Shown here in pieces: positions 7,802 through 15,915 of a stretch of DNA of 64,000 nucleotides (the first letter of the stretch is position 1; every line of letters starts with the position of its first letter). The notes beneath the pieces are model-generated. The model was not told where the DNA came from. It did not search any database and saw only the letters and a list, made by a program, of their open reading frames with translations. Both the position numbers and the translations under genes were made by a program. Source of the stretch: Capillimicrobium parvum. GTDB taxonomy: Bacteria; Actinomycetota; Thermoleophilia; Solirubrobacterales; Solirubrobacteraceae. The stretch covers positions 1,550,001 through 1,614,000 of the forward strand of contig NZ_CP087164.1 of NCBI RefSeq assembly GCF_021172045.1, written 5' to 3'.

Positions 7802-8743
7802 TCAGCTCAGCCGGCGGCCCAGAACACGCAGCCAGTCGCCCTCGGTGGAGAGGACGACGTGCTGGCTGCGGGCGCGGCGCAACTCGTCCGCGATGGCGGC
7901 GCGGTCGGCGCTCGCCGCGGCGGCGAAACGGTCGCGCAGGCGTCGCGAGGAGGTGTCGACCTCGATCCGCGCGCCGGTCTCCGGGTCGATCAACGCCAGC
8001 GGCCCGACGGAGGGCAGGGTCTCCTCGCGCGGGTCGCGCACCTCCACCGCGAGAACGGCGTGCCGGTGCGCGAGGGCGGCCAGCGGCGGCCGCCAGTCGC
8101 GCGGGCCGCGGAAGTCGGAGACCACGACGATGAGGCCCGGGTTCGGCGTGAGCGTGCGCAGGCGCGACAGTGAGCGGGCCAGCGGCGAGGGGTGAGCCGG
8201 GTCGTGGGCGTGGGCACCGTCCACCGCCACCCCCTCGGCGAGGACGCGGCGGATCCCCGCCAGCGCGCCGCGCCCGCTGCGCGGCGGCAGCAGCCGCTCG
8301 GCCGCGGCGCCGGACGTCGCGAGCGCGATCCGCCCGCCGCGCCGCAGCGCCAGGCGCGACACCACGAGCGCCACGCCCTCGGCCACGTCGGACTTCAGGC
8401 GGTCGGCCGTGCCGAACGCCATCGACGGGGACACGTCGAGCGCGACCCACGTCGTCAGCGCCCGCTCGGGCACCTGCTGGCGCACGTGCGGGATGCCGGT
8501 GCGGGCCGTCGCCGCCGGGTCGAGCTGGCGCACGTCGTCGCCGGGCACGTACGGGCGCAGCTGCGCCAGCTCCGTGCCCTGGCCCAGGCCCGGCGCGCGG
8601 CGGTCGCCGGGCAGCACGCCGGCCGCCTTCTGGGCGACGGTGAGGTCGAGCGTGTCGACCAGGCCGCCCGGCAGCGGCCCCGGACCCTGGCGGCCCGGCG
8701 GGACGTGCAGGAACTCGGCCCCGGCAGCGGCCCGGGGGCTCAT
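7802..8743 (-). CDS. DUF58 domain protein (MoxR partner)
   Basis: A 313-residue protein with the DUF58 signature RPYVPGDDVRQLDPAATAR at ~64-82. A von Willebrand A-like fold follows with a metal-site-like VALDVSPSMAFG, and later LIVVVSDFRGPRDW. DUF58 proteins work with MoxR ATPases, probably in assembling or activating cell-envelope complexes. ATG 8743 overlaps the MoxR stop by 4 nt (ATGA), so the pair is coupled. The BatA-like VWA proteins that normally complete this system are 17 kb away at 26.2-28.2 kb. Confidence 0.88.
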   Translation of the reverse strand: MSPRAAAGAEFLHVPPGRQGPGPLPGGLVDTLDLTVAQKAAGVLPGDRRAPGLGQGTELAQLRPYVPGDDVRQLDPAATARTGIPHVRQQVPERALTTWVALDVSPSMAFGTADRLKSDVAEGVALVVSRLALRRGGRIALATSGAAAERLLPPRSGRGALAGIRRVLAEGVAVDGAHAHDPAHPSPLARSLSRLRTLTPNPGLIVVVSDFRGPRDWRPPLAALAHRHAVLAVEVRDPREETLPSVGPLALIDPETGARIEVDTSSRRLRDRFAAAASADRAAIADELRRARSQHVVLSTEGDWLRVLGRRLS

Positions 8744-9777
8744 GCCGCGTACTGGTCCCTCGCGTCGTTCGCGCGGCGCCGCTCGCCGGCGGGCAGCGGC
8801 ACGGCCTCGAGCACGCGGTCGAGGACGTCCTCGGCGGTGATCCCCTCGGCGAGGGCGTCGTAGGACATCACGAGGCGATGGCGCAGCACGTCCGGCGCGA
8901 GGTCGCGCACGTCGGCGGCGACCACGTGACGCCGCCCGCGCAGCATGGCCAGCGCGCGCGCCGCGTGGACGAGGCCGATCGGCCCACGCGGGCTGGCCCC
9001 GTACTCGACGAACGGCACCAGGTCCTCCAGGCCGTGCTCGGCCGGCCGGCGCGTGGCGTCGGCGAGCGCGACGGCGTAGCCCACCACGTCGCGATCGACG
9101 AACACCTCGGCGACCGTCCGGCGGTGCGTCTCGAGGTCGCTGAGCTCCAGGCGCTTCTCGACGACCACGGGGCCGCGCAGCGAGCGGCCGACGACCGCGG
9201 CCTCCTCGCCCGGGGTCGGGTAGCCGACGAGCAGCTTGAGCAGGAAGCGGTCGACCTGGGCCTCGGGCAGCGGGTACGTGCCCTCGGACTCGATCGGGTT
9301 CTGCGTCGCGAGGACGAGGAACGGCGTGGGCACCGGATACGTGGTCCCGCCGATCGTGACCTGCTGCTCCTGCATCACCTCGAGCAGCGCGGACTGCACC
9401 TTGGCGGGGGCGCGGTTGATCTCGTCCGCGAGGACGAGGTTGCCGAACACGGGGCCGAGCTCGACGTCGAAGCCGCCGCCGCCCGCCTTGAGCACGCGGG
9501 TGCCGACGAGGTCCGCGGGGACCAGGTCGGGCGTGAACTGCACGCGGGTGAACTTGCCGCCGACGGCCTCGGCCAGCGTCTTGACGGTGAGGGTCTTCGC
9601 GAGGCCGGGGACGCCTTCGAGGAGCACGTGGCCGCCGGCCAGCAGCGCGACGAGCAGGCGCTCGAGCATCGCGTCCTGACCGACGATCACCCGCTTGACC
9701 TCGAAGAGGACCTCCTCGAGCGCGTCGCGCGGCGAGGGCTCGGGCCGCGTCTCGCGGATGGGGTGGTCGGAGCTCAT
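8740..9777 (-). CDS. MoxR-family AAA+ ATPase
   Basis: A 345-residue AAA+ chaperone-type ATPase. Walker A is GVPGLAKT, Walker B is LVLADEINRAPAK, then sensor 1 ATQNPIESEGTYPLPEAQVD, and the C-terminal lid (YGASPRGPIGLVHAARALAM) is typical of the family. ATG 9777 (MSSDHPIRE) is the natural start. First gene of the MoxR-DUF58 operon, divergent from the response regulator gene with 90 bp between them. Likely role: nucleotide-driven maturation of metal-dependent or VWA-containing envelope complexes. Confidence 0.93.
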   Translation of the reverse strand: MSSDHPIRETRPEPSPRDALEEVLFEVKRVIVGQDAMLERLLVALLAGGHVLLEGVPGLAKTLTVKTLAEAVGGKFTRVQFTPDLVPADLVGTRVLKAGGGGFDVELGPVFGNLVLADEINRAPAKVQSALLEVMQEQQVTIGGTTYPVPTPFLVLATQNPIESEGTYPLPEAQVDRFLLKLLVGYPTPGEEAAVVGRSLRGPVVVEKRLELSDLETHRRTVAEVFVDRDVVGYAVALADATRRPAEHGLEDLVPFVEYGASPRGPIGLVHAARALAMLRGRRHVVAADVRDLAPDVLRHRLVMSYDALAEGITAEDVLDRVLEAVPLPAGERRRANDARDQYAA

Positions 9778-9829
9778 GGGTGCCAAGGTGCCATACCCCG
9801 CGTCAGGGTGCGATAAATGCCGCAGAGGT

Positions 9830-9845
9830 TTTACCCTCGGCTTAC
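9830..9845 (+). promoter_or_regulatory. TTTAC/CTTAC direct repeat, 11-bp period
   Basis: TTTAC at 9830-9834 and CTTAC at 9841-9845 are exactly one 11-bp step apart, 23 bp before the response regulator's ATG. OmpR-class regulators bind such direct repeats, so autoregulation is plausible. Only two units, so tentative. Confidence 0.35.
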
Positions 9846-9867
9846 AGCCCGCTCGGACCATCTTCCC

Positions 9868-10524
9868 ATGCGCGTACTGGTCGCCGAGGACGAGCACCGG
9901 GTCGCGGACGCGGTCGCGCGCGGCCTGCGCCGCGAGGGGGTGGCCGTCGACATCGCGCCCGACGGCGCCGCCGCCCTGTTCAAGGCGCGCGTCATCGACT
10001 ACGACGTCGTGGTGCTCGACCGCGACCTGCCCGAGGTCCACGGCGACGACGTCTGCCGCGCGCTCGCGGCCGAGCAGCCCGACACGAAGGTCCTCATGCT
10101 GACGGCCTCGGGGACCCTCGACGACCTCGTCGACGGCCTCGCGCTCGGCGCCGACGACTACCTGCCCAAGCCGTTCGCCTTCGCCGAGCTGGTCGCCCGG
10201 GTCCACGCCCTGGCCCGCCGCAACGGCCAGGCCCGCCCGCCCGTCCTGCGCGCCGGCGAGGTCGAGCTCGACCCCGCCCGCCGCGAGGTCCGCCGCGCCG
10301 GCGTGCCCGTCGAGCTCACGCCGAAGGAGTTCGGCGTGCTCGAGGCCCTCATGGCCGCCGACGGCGCGACGGTCTCCGTCGAGGAGCTGCTCGAGCGCGT
10401 CTGGGACGAGCACGCCGACCCCTTCACGAACACGGTGCGCATGACGGTCATGACGCTGCGCCGCAAGCTCGGCGACCCGCCGGTGGTGGACACCGTCGTG
10501 GGCGCCGGCTACCGCGTCCGGTGA
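9868..10524 (+). CDS. OmpR-family response regulator
   Basis: A 218-residue two-domain regulator. The receiver (1-115) has acidic residues EDE at 7-9, phosphoacceptor Asp51 (VVVLDRDLPEVHG) and Lys101 (DYLPKPF). The winged-helix DNA-binding domain (~125-218) contains VELTPKEFGVLEAL and TVRMTVMTLRRKLG. ATG 9868 starts the family's standard MRVLVAEDE; no clear ribosome site precedes it. The stop overlaps the kinase start by 3 nt (GTGA), so the pair is translated together. Signal unknown. Confidence 0.94.
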   Translation: MRVLVAEDEHRVADAVARGLRREGVAVDIAPDGAAALFKARVIDYDVVVLDRDLPEVHGDDVCRALAAEQPDTKVLMLTASGTLDDLVDGLALGADDYLPKPFAFAELVARVHALARRNGQARPPVLRAGEVELDPARREVRRAGVPVELTPKEFGVLEALMAADGATVSVEELLERVWDEHADPFTNTVRMTVMTLRRKLGDPPVVDTVVGAGYRVR

Positions 10525-11690
10525 CGGCACCCATGCGCTCGCTGCCGATCTCGATCCGGGCCCGCCTCACCGCCCTGTACGCAGCGCTGTTCCTCGCCGC
10601 GGGCGCAGTGCTGCTCGGCATCTCCTACTGGCTCGTCTCGCGTCACTTCGACCGCACGCTGCCCGACGACGCGGCGGCGAGCGCCCTCGCCGACCTGCGC
10701 GGCCAGTACCTGCTCGCGCTGGCCGGCACGACGCTCGTGTCGGTCGCGCTCGGGTGGGTCATGGCCGGGCGGGTCCTACGGCCGCTGTCGGAGATCACCG
10801 CGACGGCCCGGCGCGTCTCGCAGGACCGCCTCGAGGACGAGCGCATCGCGCTCGGCGGCCCGCAGGACGAGCTGCGCGAGCTCGCGGACACCTTCGACGC
10901 CATGCTCGACCGACTGGCCGCCGCCTTCTCCAGCCAGCGCCGGTTCGTCGCCAACGCGTCGCACGAGCTGCGCACGCCGCTGACCGTGCTGCGCGCCGAG
11001 GTCGAGGTCACGCTCGCCGATCCGGACGCCCGGATGACCGACCTGCGCGGGATGGGCGAGACCGTGCGCGACGCCGTCGTCGAGTGCGAGGCGCTGCTCG
11101 ACGGCCTGCTGGTGCTGGCGCGCTCGGACGCCGGCCTGGAGCGCCGCGAGCCCGTCGACCTGGCGGCCGCGGCGTGGCGCGCGGCCGGGCGCACGGACGA
11201 CGGCCTCGCCGTCGAGCTGACCGTGTCGGCGCCCGAGCCCGTCGTCATCGAGGGCGATCCCGCGCTGCTGGCCCGCATGGTGGCCAACCTCGTCGAGAAC
11301 GCCGTGCGCCACAACGTGCCCGGCGGCTGGGCGACCGTCGACGTGCACGTGCGCGCCGGCGGCGCGGAGGTCGTCGTCGCCAACAGTGGCGCGCCCGTGC
11401 CCGTCGCGTCCGCGGCGCGGCTGCTCGAGCCGTTCCAGCGCCTGGCGCGCCGCGGCGACGGCCCGCCCGGGGCCGGGCTGGGCCTGTCGATCGTGCGCTC
11501 CGTGGCCGAGGCGCACGGCGGTGCGGTGGAGCTCGAGCCGCGCCCGGGCGGCGGACTGCGGGTGACGGTGCGGCTGCCGGCTACGTGGTCGGAAGCGACG
11601 CCGGGGCCGGCGCCGGCTGCCAACGCGGCTGATCCTGCTGGGCGGCGTCCGGACGGTGACACGCTCCCGGTCGCCGCTGCTCGAAGCTGA
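10521..11690 (+). CDS. sensor histidine kinase
   Basis: A 389-residue membrane kinase, partner of the preceding regulator. It has two membrane segments (~17-40 and ~64-83) enclosing only a short external loop, then HAMP (~84-136). The H-box is FVANASHELRTPLTVLRAEV with His148. The N-box is NLVENAVRHN and the G-box GAGLGLSIV. GTG 10521 overlaps the regulator's stop; ATG 10533 is an alternative. The last ~35 residues after VTVRLPATW are low-complexity. They are encoded where a minus-strand membrane gene overlaps, so the tail is probably unconstrained. Confidence 0.93.
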   Translation: MTAPMRSLPISIRARLTALYAALFLAAGAVLLGISYWLVSRHFDRTLPDDAAASALADLRGQYLLALAGTTLVSVALGWVMAGRVLRPLSEITATARRVSQDRLEDERIALGGPQDELRELADTFDAMLDRLAAAFSSQRRFVANASHELRTPLTVLRAEVEVTLADPDARMTDLRGMGETVRDAVVECEALLDGLLVLARSDAGLERREPVDLAAAAWRAAGRTDDGLAVELTVSAPEPVVIEGDPALLARMVANLVENAVRHNVPGGWATVDVHVRAGGAEVVVANSGAPVPVASAARLLEPFQRLARRGDGPPGAGLGLSIVRSVAEAHGGAVELEPRPGGGLRVTVRLPATWSEATPGPAPAANAADPAGRRPDGDTLPVAAARS

Positions 11691-11856
11691 CCCGGTGGTC
11701 GCGGACGGCCGGCCGCTGCGGCTGCTGGCTGGCGGCGCGCAGGTCGGAGTCCAGCGAGGCGATGCCGGCCAGCGAGATGCCGAGCAGCGCGAGCCCGGCA
11801 CCCAGAGCGCCCGCGACGCCCGCACGGCGGATCGCGTTGACGGAGGGCCGGGACAT
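11581..11856 (-). CDS. small exported or membrane-anchored protein
   Basis: 91 residues. An N-terminal hydrophobic segment at ~11-33 (AGVAGALGAGLALLGISLAG) is followed by SLDSDLRAASQQ and a glutamine-, arginine- and proline-rich tail. The hydrophobic segment works as either a signal or an anchor. ATG 11856 has GGAG close upstream. The 3' third overlaps the end of the convergent histidine kinase by 110 bp. I recognise no family. Convergence with a two-component system is suggestive but not proof of a link. Confidence 0.5.
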   Translation of the reverse strand: MSRPSVNAIRRAGVAGALGAGLALLGISLAGIASLDSDLRAASQQPQRPAVRDHRVSFEQRRPGACHRPDAAQQDQPRWQPAPAPASLPTT

Positions 11857-11915
11857 CGCTCCACAGAGAAGCGCGCTTCCCTCAAGCGAGGATCAAGGCC
11901 GGCGGCGCGGGGGCG

Positions 11916-12575
11916 TCAGGGGGACTCGCAGCCGTGCGCCTCGCCCGGCTCGGCCGGGACCGCGGCGGCGCCGCGTCGTGAGCGGCGGGCGCGCACGTGG
12001 CGGACGACCTCGATCACCCCGGCGAGCAGCAGCGCGAGGCCCAGGCCGAGGGCCAGCCCCTTGATCGGGTCCTCCTCGAAGGCGTGGCCGCCGATGTAGC
12101 CGATGGCGGCGGAGTACAGCGCCCACGAGAACGCGGCGACCGCGTCGAACAGCGTGAACGAGCGCAGCGGGTAGCCGACCGTGCCCATCGTCAGCGTCGC
12201 CGCCGTGCGGCCGCCTGGGATGTAGCGGGCGATGATGAGGATGATCCCTCCGCGCTCGAAGAGCGCGCCGCCGGCCCAGTCGAACGCCGCCCGGCTCCGC
12301 GAGCCGGGCTTGGCTCTTCGGACGAGCCGCGTGCCGGCGGTGCGCCCGATGTAGAACGACAGGTGGTCGCCGACCATGGCGCCGAGACCCGCCGCGACCA
12401 CGACGAGCGGTAGCGACGGGTCGCCGGACGCCGCGAACACGCCCGCGGTTATGACGAGGCTCTCGCTCGGCACCATCGGGATGATCGCGTCGATCGCCGC
12501 GAACGCGAACAGGGCCACGTAGCCCCACGGCGAGGTGAGGGCGTCCTGGGCGACGTCGACGAGGGTGTCGAGCAC
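11916..12575 (-). CDS. DedA-family membrane protein
   Basis: A 219-residue membrane protein of the DedA/SNARE-associated family, now understood as lipid transporters or flippases linked to envelope integrity. Visible marks are the re-entrant motif FAAIDAIIPMVPSESLVITA near the N-terminus and FERGGIILIIARYIPGGRTA in the middle, with ARYIPGGR being the family's key arginine-containing loop. Four to five hydrophobic segments are present. GTG 12575 (VLDTLVDVAQDAL) gives the usual length; extension upstream would be proline- and arginine-rich. Monocistronic. Confidence 0.92.
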   Translation of the reverse strand: MLDTLVDVAQDALTSPWGYVALFAFAAIDAIIPMVPSESLVITAGVFAASGDPSLPLVVVAAGLGAMVGDHLSFYIGRTAGTRLVRRAKPGSRSRAAFDWAGGALFERGGIILIIARYIPGGRTAATLTMGTVGYPLRSFTLFDAVAAFSWALYSAAIGYIGGHAFEEDPIKGLALGLGLALLLAGVIEVVRHVRARRSRRGAAAVPAEPGEAHGCESP

Positions 12576-12660
12576 GCCCGGAACCCTAGGCGCGTCTCCG
12601 CGTGCACGGAAGGGGGGAGGCCCGCGCGCCCGGGTGGGGTTGCCCGTACCCTGCGCCCTC

Positions 12661-13602
12661 GTGCCGCTGTCCGTCCAGCTCGGCGTCGTCCTGGCGCTCG
12701 TCACCGCGCTCATGTCGATCGTGGGGTTCCTGCTCAAGCACCGCGGTGCGGTGGCGGCGCCCGACGTGCAGTGGCGCCGCCCGCTGCGTTCGACCGTCGA
12801 CCTGTTCCGGTCGCCGATCTACGTCGTCGGCTGCGTCGTGGCGACGACGTCGTGGGGCTTCCACGTCGGGGCGCTCGCGCTGGCGCCGATCTCGATCGTG
12901 CAGTCGGTCATCGCGGGCGGACTCGTCCTGCTGACCGTCGTCGCCGACCGTTTCTTCGGCCAGTCGGTCACCCGGCGGGAGTGGATCGGGGTGGCGCTGA
13001 CCGCCGCGGGCCTGGCGTTCCTGGCCGCCACGCTCGGCGACACCGGCGACTCCGCCCACGCCGACTACGAGCTCGGGACGCTCGCCGGCTACGTCGGGCT
13101 GGCGACGGTCGCCGGCCTCGTGCTCGTGCCGCTCGCGCGCCTGCGCCCACGCGACGGCATCTTCCTCGCGGTGGCCGCCGGCCTGCTGTGGGGCGGCTCC
13201 GACGTGACGATCAAGGCGCTGTCGGGCCACACCGACCTCGGGATCGCCGTGATCGTGCATCCGTTCGCGTTCGTGATCCTGATCCTGTCGCTCGTCGGGC
13301 TGCTCGTCTCCGCCCGCTCGCTGCAGCTGGGCCCGGTCGTGCCGGTGATCACGGTGACGAGCGCGACGGCGAACATCTTCACGATCGCGGCCGGGCCGAT
13401 CGTCTTCGGCGAGCCGATGCCCGACGACGCGCTCGGCGTGGCGCTGCGGCTGCTGGCGTTCGCCCTGGTGATCGGTGCGGCCGCGCTGACGCCGCCGCCC
13501 GTGCCGGAGACGCTGACGCCGGCCCCGGCCCCGGCCCCGGCCCCGGCCGCGGCCGCGTCCCCGGCCGCGGCCGCGGCCCCGGCCCGCGAGCCCGCGGCGT
13601 GA
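12661..13602 (+). CDS. DMT/EamA-like multispanning transporter
   Basis: A 313-residue protein with about nine membrane helices and the duplicated arrangement of drug/metabolite-type transporters. Helices include VQLGVVLALVTALMSIVGF, ISIVQSVIAGGLVLLTVVAD and VIVHPFAFVILILSLVGLL. The order also resembles NIPA-like magnesium carriers. The C-terminal ~35 residues are an alanine/proline run from a GGCCCC microsatellite. GTG 12661 is the first start before the first helix. The stop overlaps the thioesterase start (GTGA). Substrate unknown. Confidence 0.8.
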   Translation: MPLSVQLGVVLALVTALMSIVGFLLKHRGAVAAPDVQWRRPLRSTVDLFRSPIYVVGCVVATTSWGFHVGALALAPISIVQSVIAGGLVLLTVVADRFFGQSVTRREWIGVALTAAGLAFLAATLGDTGDSAHADYELGTLAGYVGLATVAGLVLVPLARLRPRDGIFLAVAAGLLWGGSDVTIKALSGHTDLGIAVIVHPFAFVILILSLVGLLVSARSLQLGPVVPVITVTSATANIFTIAAGPIVFGEPMPDDALGVALRLLAFALVIGAAALTPPPVPETLTPAPAPAPAPAAAASPAAAAAPAREPAA

Positions 13603-14396
13603 ACGTGCTGTACGAGCCGGTCGACGGCGCGCCCGACCGCGTCCGCGCGACGCCGCTGAGCCGCGGGCCGTGGGACCCGCAGGCCCAGCACGGCGGCGCG
13701 CCCGCCGCGCTCCTCGGCCGCGCGATCGAACGGGTCGAGCCGGGCACGGACATGCGGGTCGCCCGCCTCACCTTCGAGTTGCTGCGCCCCGTCCCGGTCG
13801 CCGAGCTCCGCGTCGAGGCGGAGCTGGTGCGCCCCGGCCGCCGCGTCCAGCTCGTGGCCGCGCGGCTCTTCGCGGGCGAGCAGCTCGTCATGCAGGCGCT
13901 CGCCCTGCGGATGCGGCGCGCGCCGGGCGCCGCCCCGGTCGTCGCGGCCGACGCGGCACCGGTGCCGGCGCTCCCCGGTCCCGAGGCCCAGCAGACCCTG
14001 GCGACCGAGGACGGCGGACCGAGCTTCGCCAACGGCGGGGTGGAGCTGCGCTTCGCCGCGGGCGGCTACCGCGAGCGCGGCCGCGCCGTCGTCTGGATCC
14101 GCCTGCGCGTGCCGGTGCTGCCCGGCGAGGAGCCGAGCGCCCTGTGCCGCACGCTCGCCGCCGCGGACTTCGGCAACGGCGCGTCCGCCGTGCTCGACTG
14201 GCACGAGCACGTGTTCATCAACCCGGATCTCACGGTGCACCTGGAGCGCGAGCCGGCCGGCGAATGGATCGCCCTCGACGCCGAGACGACGATCTCCGGC
14301 GACGGCACCGGTCTGGCCGTCGCGGCGCTGCACGACGAGCGCGGCCGCATCGGCGTCGCGCTGCAGTCGCTGTTCGTGGACCGCCGCTCGGCCTGA
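13599..14396 (+). CDS. acyl-CoA thioesterase-like (TesB-fold) protein
   Basis: A 265-residue double-hotdog protein. The first half has SRGPWDPQAQHGGAPAALLG and LTFELLRPVPVAELRVEAEL; the second half has DFGNGASAVLDWHEHVFINP and ALDAETTISGDGTGLAVAAL, whose DAET segment matches the second hotdog active region. The probable reaction is hydrolysis of an acyl-CoA. GTG 13599 overlaps the transporter's stop, so the two are coupled; the functional link is unclear. Confidence 0.82.
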   Translation: MNVLYEPVDGAPDRVRATPLSRGPWDPQAQHGGAPAALLGRAIERVEPGTDMRVARLTFELLRPVPVAELRVEAELVRPGRRVQLVAARLFAGEQLVMQALALRMRRAPGAAPVVAADAAPVPALPGPEAQQTLATEDGGPSFANGGVELRFAAGGYRERGRAVVWIRLRVPVLPGEEPSALCRTLAAADFGNGASAVLDWHEHVFINPDLTVHLEREPAGEWIALDAETTISGDGTGLAVAALHDERGRIGVALQSLFVDRRSA

Positions 14397-14661
14397 GCCG
14401 CGCGGCGGCGGCCCGAGCCGCCCGGGCGCACCGGGCCCGCCCGAGCGTGTCGCGTTGACGGCGCCATCCGCCGTGAACGCGACAGAATCGCGCGCGAACC
14501 ACCCCCGGACCCACGCCCCTTCGCCGTCCATGCCCTCCCGGGAACGCGCCGCCCCGCAACCCGCGCCTGGTGGAGGCCGCCGCGCGCCTGCGCCGCCGTT
14601 CCGTCCGGGCGCCCTGGTGCGATTACAACGCGTCGTCGGCGATTCCCGGAGGACGGACCGC
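14397..14661. other. intergenic region, nothing recognised
   Basis: 265 bp without a supportable gene. It opens with GC-rich inverted elements (CGGCGGCCCGAGCCGCC) after the thioesterase that could act as a weak 3' hairpin. It holds two copies of a near-identical CGCGTTGACGGC / CGTGAACGCGAC motif in opposite orientation around 14452-14483. Confidence 0.3.
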
Positions 14662-14856
14662 ATGGCCAGCATCCGCACGCAGCCCACCGTGGAGCAGGAG
14701 CGCGCCGCCGCGCTGCTGACGCTCGGCTTCAACACGACGCAGGCGTTCCTCCTGGCCGCCACCCGGCCGGGCGGCAACCACGTCGAGACCGCCGAGGTCC
14801 AGCGCATGCTCGAGGCCGGCTGCTCGCACGAGATGGCGGTGCGGATCCTGCTCTAG
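14662..14856 (+). CDS. conserved-looking small protein (64 residues)
   Basis: MASIRTQPTVEQERAAALL begins a compact, soluble helical protein that ends CSHEMAVRILL. It reads like a short helix-turn-helix or UBA-like fold (LTLGFNTTQAFLLAATR), but I cannot name a family. ATG 14662 has GGAGG 10 nt upstream, a good ribosome site. Its TAG stop is part of the CTAG that marks the left edge of the IS481-family insertion. Before insertion the gene would have abutted the convergent TMEM175 gene, sharing that CTAG. Confidence 0.65.
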   Translation: MASIRTQPTVEQERAAALLTLGFNTTQAFLLAATRPGGNHVETAEVQRMLEAGCSHEMAVRILL

Positions 14857-15911
14857 CTGACGTGCCCAGGGACGTTCCGAACGCCGTGAAGTAGGTCCGG
14901 GCCTGCCGAGAGGGTGTGGGTGTCGAAGCTCACACGTCTCAAGGAGGCCCGGATGGCGCACCATAGAGCCCGGTTCACCGCGCGTGGACGCGAGGTTGTC
15001 GTTCGTCGTGTTGTTGACGACGGCGAGACGTTCGCCCAGGCGGCCGCCTGGGCGAACGTCTCGAAGTCGACCGTGTGGGAGTGGGTGCATCGCTGGCGCC
15101 AAGCCACGCCGGACGAGCAAACATCGCTGGCGTGTCTGACCGAGCGCTCCAGCCGCCCGCACCGCTCACCGCGACAGGTGCCAGCCGAGGAGGCCCAGCG
15201 GATCTGCGAGCTGCGCAAGCGGACCGGATGGAGCCCACGGAGGCTCGCCGACGAGCCCGAGATCGCGCGGTCGCACTCGACCGTCCACCGAGTCCTGCAA
15301 CGCGCCGGCGTGTCCCGGCGCCCCGCCCCTGAGCGGCCGGCGGTCGTCCGCTATGAGTGGCCGTGCCCCGGCAACCTGCTGCACATGGACGTCAAGCGCT
15401 TCGGCAAGTTCACCGAGCCCGGCCACGCCGTCACCGGCGACCGCACCAGGCGCTCACGGCGGGTCGGTTGGGAGTACTGCCACTCGATCGTCGACGATTG
15501 CAGCCGCCTGGCCTACAGCGAGATCCACGACGACGAGAAGGCCGCCACGGTCACCGCGTTTACCCGTCGCGCGCTGGACTTCTTCCTCGAGCACGGCATC
15601 GTCGCCGAGCGACTGATGACCGACAACGCGTTCGCCTACGTCCACAACAAGACGCTCAAGGCACTGCTGCACGCCAGGGCGATGAATCACCTCCGCACGC
15701 GGCCCTACACGCCGCGCACCAACGGCAAAGTGGAGCGCTACCAGCAGACGCTGCAGCGTGAGTGGGCCTACGCGCTCGAATACGCCTCAAGCGAGGCCCG
15801 TCGAGCTTCGCTGCCACACTGGGTGCGCCACTACAACGAGCGGCGCACCCACAGCGCCCTCGGCAACCGACCCCCACTCGACCGCGTTCGGCAGGTCACC
15901 GGGCTCGACAG
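14857..15911 (+). mobile_element. IS481-family insertion sequence, complete
   Basis: A 1055-bp element with 30-bp imperfect terminal inverted repeats, 14857-14886 and 15882-15911, matching at 23 of 30 positions (both begin CTG and end GAACGCCG or GAACGCGG). It is flanked on both sides by CTAG (14853-14856 and 15912-15915), read as a 4-bp target duplication. Bordetella IS481 is known to insert at NCTAGN. One intact transposase gene fills it. It looks recent: ends and gene are intact. Confidence 0.88.
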
Positions 15912-15915
15912 CTAG
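14953..15915 (+). CDS. IS481-family transposase
   Basis: A 320-residue DDE transposase. The N-terminal helix-turn-helix pair is at ~20-110 (GETFAQAAAWANVSKSTVWE, TGWSPRRLADEPEI). The integrase core from ~130 has catalytic Asp in LLHMDVKRFGKF, Asp in ERLMTDNAFAY and Glu in TNGKVERYQQTLQREW. ATG 14953 follows AAGGAGG. The TAG stop (15913-15915) is not inside the element but is supplied by the duplicated CTAG target, so the element borrows its stop codon from the host site. Confidence 0.95.
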   Translation: MAHHRARFTARGREVVVRRVVDDGETFAQAAAWANVSKSTVWEWVHRWRQATPDEQTSLACLTERSSRPHRSPRQVPAEEAQRICELRKRTGWSPRRLADEPEIARSHSTVHRVLQRAGVSRRPAPERPAVVRYEWPCPGNLLHMDVKRFGKFTEPGHAVTGDRTRRSRRVGWEYCHSIVDDCSRLAYSEIHDDEKAATVTAFTRRALDFFLEHGIVAERLMTDNAFAYVHNKTLKALLHARAMNHLRTRPYTPRTNGKVERYQQTLQREWAYALEYASSEARRASLPHWVRHYNERRTHSALGNRPPLDRVRQVTGLDS

